In this document: positions 59,601 through 64,000 of the stretch, piece by piece | Numbering within the stretch: position 1 is the stretch's first letter | Layout of the letters: each line of letters opens with the position of its first letter | From: Cepaea nemoralis | Lineage: Eukaryota; Mollusca; Gastropoda; Stylommatophora; Helicidae | NCBI GenBank assembly: GCA_014155875.1 | Contig: JACEFZ010022421.1 | Coordinates: forward strand, 604,001-668,000 | Direction of reading: 5' to 3' | DNA: 64,000 nucleotides | Translations under genes and position numbers: made by a program | Notes under the pieces: generated by a model | What the model was told of the DNA's origin: nothing | The model's input: only the letters and a program-made list of their open reading frames with translations | Databases searched by the model: none

Positions 59601-61151
59601 TGTCCTATGTTAAAATTCCCGAGAGAAGACTGGACTCAACAAGCACATCTTTAAACTTATTATCTGTTGGGATTATTGACTGACTTTGGTCTACACTCCT
59701 CTCTTATGTCTTTCCTTCCATATATCTATTTCTTTCACTCTCTCTATTATTCCCTCAACACATACTCCGACAACAGTTCCTTTCAACGATAAGATAAAAG
59801 ATTTATTAATAAAAAAAAACTATGTCTGGTGTAGGTATGGAGATTGTCTATGTAGTTGCTAGTGTATTCTATGGTTGGTGCCAGAATGAACTCTGAATGT
59901 CTATCAGCTGCGTTACTTCTCGCCATTCATTCTTCAAGATCACAGGACAGCACATCAAACAGGACAGAGCTCACCCGGGATGATCCTTATGCTTGAATCT
60001 GATGGTAATCCGTGATTGAATGTAAAAAACAAAAACCGTTCACCACTTAGTCAAGGTACCATAATAAAAGTCCCGTAAGTTTATGAATGCACCTGAATCT
60101 GTTTCATGACTGTAAGTATCCATCATCGAAAAACCACCACATCGTCACAGTTCTTCTATTAGTCTTTTAGTAATAGCACTGTTCTTACTTGTCTATTCTT
60201 TCTTCATTATACCTATCAACTGTCTGTAGTTTTAAGTATCCCTGCTTGCCACAGGTTAACCTCTCTTCCCTTTCAGGGCCTTAGTGGTATATTCGGTTGA
60301 GCATACCGTGTTCCGGATTTTACTTTACTTTAATCATTTTTTTTTCATCTTCAAACATGTTCATGTTTTGTTTTGTTCTAAGTAAGTACTTTAGTTGGTC
60401 AATTGGAGTATTCTTCATCTCTTCTCTGATTTCACTAGGAGAGTGGAACCTGTGTGGAAGGATAACAAATACCGTGATAAGCATCCGCCCCTTACTCCTA
60501 CTTATGCAAGTGTCCTTCTCCAGCCATAATGACAAGGCTTCCGAAGTGAACATCCGCATAAGACACAAGAATTTACCCCAGTCTAAACCATCCACTAATA
60601 GAAGGTAATGATAAAGGTAATACACGCACATCTATATTCCTATGCTACCACTATACTATACTAAATTAATACCTTATAAACATCCTTTACTGAATTGGGA
60701 GTACTAATGCACCATAAATACACAAACGTTCTTCGGAACGCCGCACATCCCTTTCCATAATCCTTCTCTCCCGAAACCTAAGAAACACCTTCTCTCCACA
60801 CAAAGACGTAGCCACTCTTTATATCGGTCATTTTTGCCGCATAGTCCTTGACATTGCTGGACCCCTCGCATCCCGACTGCATTATCATTGTTTAGTGGAA
60901 AATTCCAGCTCTGAACCGTTTCCATTCTTCATACATTCAGACCGCCATATGCTATCCAATAATGCTGTCGGCCTTTGTTGCAAACCAATTTTTCCACGCG
61001 ACATTTTACCTGTACTGTTGGCCTCATTCTGGGTCTTGACCTAGAAACACATGCGCCTGGTCACTCCTTTGTTAACCCTTCTCCTACCTGGGTAGTCGGG
61101 TATATACAGTCGTCCATCTGGGAATCGTTAACTCTTCAGTATTTCACTACA
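59601..61151 (-). repeat. 5' LTR, 1551 bp
   Basis: Same length and ends as 54471-56021 with about four substitutions (59904, 60144, 60361, 60398). It would hold the promoter for the minus-strand transcript. AATAAA lies at 59807-59802 on the minus strand. Confidence 0.95.
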
Positions 61152-61156
61152 GGGAG
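61152..61156. other. Target duplication, right copy
   Basis: GGGAG directly after the LTR end CTACA, matching 54466-54470. Confidence 0.9.
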
Positions 61157-61805
61157 TCAAACTCGGACACATTAAAAACAAACAAAACAAAAAATAATTT
61201 AAAAAAAACGAAGAAGAAGACGGCGAAGATGAAGAAGCAGGAGGAGGAGGAGAAAGAGGAGGAAGATAATTAGTTGTAGTTGTAGTAGCAATAGCAGCAG
61301 CATTAACAACAATAGCAATAGCAGCAGCATCGGCAGACGTAGAATCAGCAGCAACGTCCGTATTGTGGGAGGAGTAAGGTGGAAAATAATTTTTATTTGT
61401 TCTATTTTACGGTACAGAAAAAGGTTCTTGTGAAAAATTTACATTTAAAAACAATTTGTCTTGACAGCCAGGCAGTAAGAAATGCTATCCTACTTAAAAT
61501 AGACATTTAAAAGCTGTCTAGACTGCCAGAAAATAACAAATATAAGTCTTTCAATAATAACGATTTCAGTCTGTTTTAGCAATTTTCTTTATCCCATTGT
61601 CTTTCACCGATTTATCGCGATGTGCTACGTAATACATTACAAACCAAACATACGAAAACAATTAATTTAAGAAAACATCTATAAATGTTAGAGAACATAC
61701 TCTGGCTGTGACACTCACTGGCACCTTTCCGTCGTGACAGCCGATAAGTTGTTACATTTCGCTTCAAAAAGGCACAATAACTACAACCTATAGCCGGGAT
61801 CAGGA
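61157..61805. other. A/GA-rich simple sequence, otherwise unassigned
   Basis: 61170-61340 is low-complexity (AAAC, GAAGAA, GGAGGA, AGCAGCA words). No gene recognised in the rest. Confidence 0.5.
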
Positions 61806-62275
61806 GTGGAATGTTACCTCTCCATTGCACAAACTAAACAAGCTGAACAGCGGATAAATGTCTTTGAATATAAATGTTATAGACGGGCTCTAAGAATATC
61901 TTGGGTAAGGAAGAGAACAAATGTATCCATACTTCAAAAGCTGAATAATGAAGTGGGTTGGCTATTAAAGACGATAAAACTAAGAAAATTGATATATTTT
62001 GGTCACTTGAAACGTCATGAAAGTTTGAAGAGAATAATAATGGAGGGGTATATGCCTGGGAAGAGAGGAAGAGGAAGGCCAAAGGGTGGGTGCAGGATGT
62101 GGCGGATGATCTCCAGATGGGTGTATCGGACGCGGGACATCTTGCTTGTGATCGAGAAGTTTTCCGAAGGTTTGTTATGGGGGCGAGGTTTTGCAATTGA
62201 CATGCTACTGAATGAATACACGAATGAATGAATGAATGAATGAATGAATGAATGAATGAATGAATGAATGAATAG
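61806..62275 (+). pseudogene. LINE RT C-terminus with GAAT tail
   Basis: Reads INVFEYKCYRRALRISWVRK, then NEVGWLLKTIKLRKLIYFGHLKRHESL and MEGYMPGKRGRGRPKG, then a C-terminal AIDMLLNEYTNE running into a GAATGAAT array (62220-62272). The post-RT block matches the 6565-6990 fragment in kind. The tail confirms a LINE 3' end. The RT core is absent: a 5'-truncated insertion. Confidence 0.8.
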
Positions 62276-62429
62276 CACAACGCCTGCGCTGATATGTAGA
62301 GAACCACGTATGACCCACTGTCGCGGAAAATAAACTTGTTATGTTCGATCGATGACAACCAGACCCGACATTAGTCTGCAAAAACAAGTAATCCTTTGAT
62401 GTTGTACAGACTGAGAAAAATACGTCGTT

Positions 62430-62580
62430 ACAACTGTCTACACAGTCGGCATTTCTAACTGGGAAACAAAATACATGGCGTCAAAATGTCTACACCTGGT
62501 CGGCATTTCTGTATGATGTGGATTGTTCGGGGAACCAATACGTCGCGTTACAATGTCTACACCGGTCGGCATTTTGTTAA
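62430..62580 (+). repeat. Three diverged copies of a short tandem repeat
   Basis: TGTCTACAC-(n)-GTCGGCATTT occurs at about 62435, 62487 and 62554, spaced 52 and 67 bp apart, each preceded by a GTC(G/A)(T/A) segment. Confidence 0.6.
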
Positions 62581-62826
62581 CAAAATTGTTTCTCGAGACG
62601 AACAACGGCGTCATTTGTCTGCAAGGCGGGAGACGGCATTTGAAGTGCTAGACGGAAAGTCTGGACAAGACGCGGGATGGATTCTGTGATGTGGGAACTT
62701 CTCGGGTTCACAGACAGCCAGGATCTTTATGTACGGGACAAAGAATGTCCCCAAATGAAAGCAAATTTGACCGCAGATTGACTCCAGTTAGTCTAGAATA
62801 GGAGGAGAAAACCAGACTCTGGACTG

Positions 62827-62900
62827 ATTGGCGGCTAGACTTTTTGGTGACGTCACTCAAGCACTGATATAAAACCCAGTTGCTGTAAACAAGTGGAGTG
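62827..62900 (+). promoter_or_regulatory. CCAAT/CRE/TATA promoter-like cluster
   Basis: An inverted CCAAT (ATTGG, 62827-62831), a perfect CRE palindrome TGACGTCA (62848-62855) and TATAAAA (62868-62874) lie within 50 bp. A start near 62898 would fit the TATA box. No coding frame follows within the window. It could be an LTR promoter or that of a gene extending past the edge. Confidence 0.5.
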
Positions 62901-64000
62901 AGTCGACCAAAAATTCTGAAGTGTTAAGATCGGTGCATTATTCCGAGTTGTGTTCCATGAAAGAAACTAGGGGTGTCAAATTGTTGATAGTTATCGGCGG
63001 ACATAGATCCAGTCTGTGGTCGCCTATTTTCGATTAGCAACTGGAATAGGCATATGGTAGGCTATTAATCATATCTAACTTAGAGTATGATTAGGAATAG
63101 AGTACAGTACTGTGCGGTGATATAATGTATTATAGGTGTGGTGATATAATGTATTATGATTAGTGATCGAATGTTCTATAAGTGTGGTGCTAGAAAGTAT
63201 CATAGGAGCGTCGGCACTAGTATTCTATTGTGTGGCTTCAACTAGCTTGTGTGATATATCATGTTACTCAGGGAGTTGAGGACAATGTAGTGGAGTAATA
63301 ATTAGAGAGATTAAGGATGGTTGAGAGGGAGGAGTGGAATGTGAAATGGTAGGATCTTCCAGTAGGGCATCTGCTGGGTTTTTACCCGTTCCTTTATTCT
63401 TTCCTGGTGTTGCCATGTCTCAGATCATATGATGAGTTATTTGGCCTTATGACAGAGATCGGATCTCTGTTATAGATCTGAGTGCTGCTATTGGCCTACA
63501 GTCACCTAATTCCGGCCAGGACTGAGTTGCCCTCACCATAGTATTCTCTATTCTACAGGTTCCATTTACAGGTCCACGTATGTGTGCTATGATTTTCAAC
63601 AGTGAAGCTAACACATTTTAAAAGATGATGGCTCAGAATTTGAAGACAGAAGTTGCTGAGAGGCCGCTACATTGGGCTTATACCCAAGTTGGTTTGCAGG
63701 AACCTGGCTTCTGCTGAGCAGGACATGCGGATGAGATTTATGTTTTAGCAAGTGATAAGTGTATCACTGAACAGTCAGAACATTGTAGATATACACTACT
63801 GATACCAGGAACAGTCATACAACTTTATACTGATACCTAGAACAGACAGAGTGTGGTGTTATTATGGGGAATCTTTAAAACCAGTGACACTAGATACATT
63901 AAGATTTCCCCAGTAACAGTGACAATAGTGTTATAATTTTCTGATTAACAATCAGTTAAATAACAGAGTAAATTCATAGTGTGAAGCAGATTGAAGACTC
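62901..64000. other. Unassigned stretch to window end
   Basis: No long frame. GGTGATATAATGTATTAT occurs twice near 63116 and 63140. It may be the 5' leader of whatever the 62.8 kb promoter drives. Confidence 0.3.

Larger units (their letters stand above)
54471..61151 (-). mobile_element. Complete Gmr1-like Ty3/gypsy LTR retrotransposon, non-autonomous
   Basis: 6681 bp on the minus strand: 5' LTR (59601-61151), primer site, an 888-codon ORF, RT and RNase H remnants, polypurine tract, 3' LTR (54471-56021), and a 5 bp target duplication (GGGAG). The ORF carries Gag, protease and part of integrase; RT and the integrase core are deleted. The RNase H remnant lies downstream of the integrase remnant, which is the pol order of Gmr1-like elements, not that of standard Ty3/gypsy. 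Near-identical LTRs indicate a recent insertion. Movement would need RT and integrase supplied by another copy. Confidence 0.9.

Overview
This window looks like repeat-dense intergenic DNA from an animal, most likely a marine invertebrate. A lophotrochozoan or mollusc is my best guess, but the sequence does not prove it. The reasons are eukaryotic non-LTR retrotransposons, mariner transposases, many tRNA-derived SINEs, a Ty3/gypsy-class LTR element and very long microsatellites. I found no convincing host gene. Every protein similarity I recognise by eye belongs to a mobile element, nearly all of them broken. The one long intact coding sequence is the 888-residue Gag/protease/partial-integrase ORF of an LTR element.

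Layout. 0-9 kb: a dead mariner transposase, a small inverted-repeat element, LINE ends, SINEs and a foldback structure. 9.3-20.4 kb: one AP-endonuclease/RT LINE copy, split inside its reverse transcriptase by an 8 kb block at 11529-19575. That block is four head-to-tail units of an unfamiliar dispersed repeat. Two of the units carry GGA-rich polypurine arrays of about 2.2 and 1.8 kb. 21.3-24.2 kb: a LINE with RT and RNase H, ending in a 490 bp TTAG array, then a second RNase H LINE fragment. 25-35 kb: SINEs, a 94 bp minisatellite, microsatellites, a fifth copy of the dispersed repeat, and a second copy of the RNase H LINE that is itself broken by a SINE. 35-46 kb: nested SINEs, LINE RT fragments (one LINE inserted antisense inside another with a 9 bp target duplication) and a degraded mariner. 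46-54 kb: more SINEs and LINEs, including a LINE inserted in a SINE with an 11 bp target duplication. 54471-61151: a complete, young LTR retrotransposon on the minus strand, with 1551 bp LTRs that differ at about four positions and a GGGAG target duplication. 61.2-64 kb: a LINE 3' end, then unassigned sequence holding a CCAAT/CRE/TATA arrangement.

The most notable object is the LTR element. It encodes a SCAN-like Gag, two zinc knuckles and a retropepsin. The integrase zinc-binding and GPY/F parts are joined without the catalytic core. RT and RNase H remnants lie downstream of the integrase remnant. That order matches Gmr1-like Ty3/gypsy elements. The near-identical LTRs say it moved recently, although it lacks its own RT and integrase core, so it probably moved with proteins supplied in trans. 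SINE-A to SINE-H are my own local labels. Boundaries of degraded elements are approximate.
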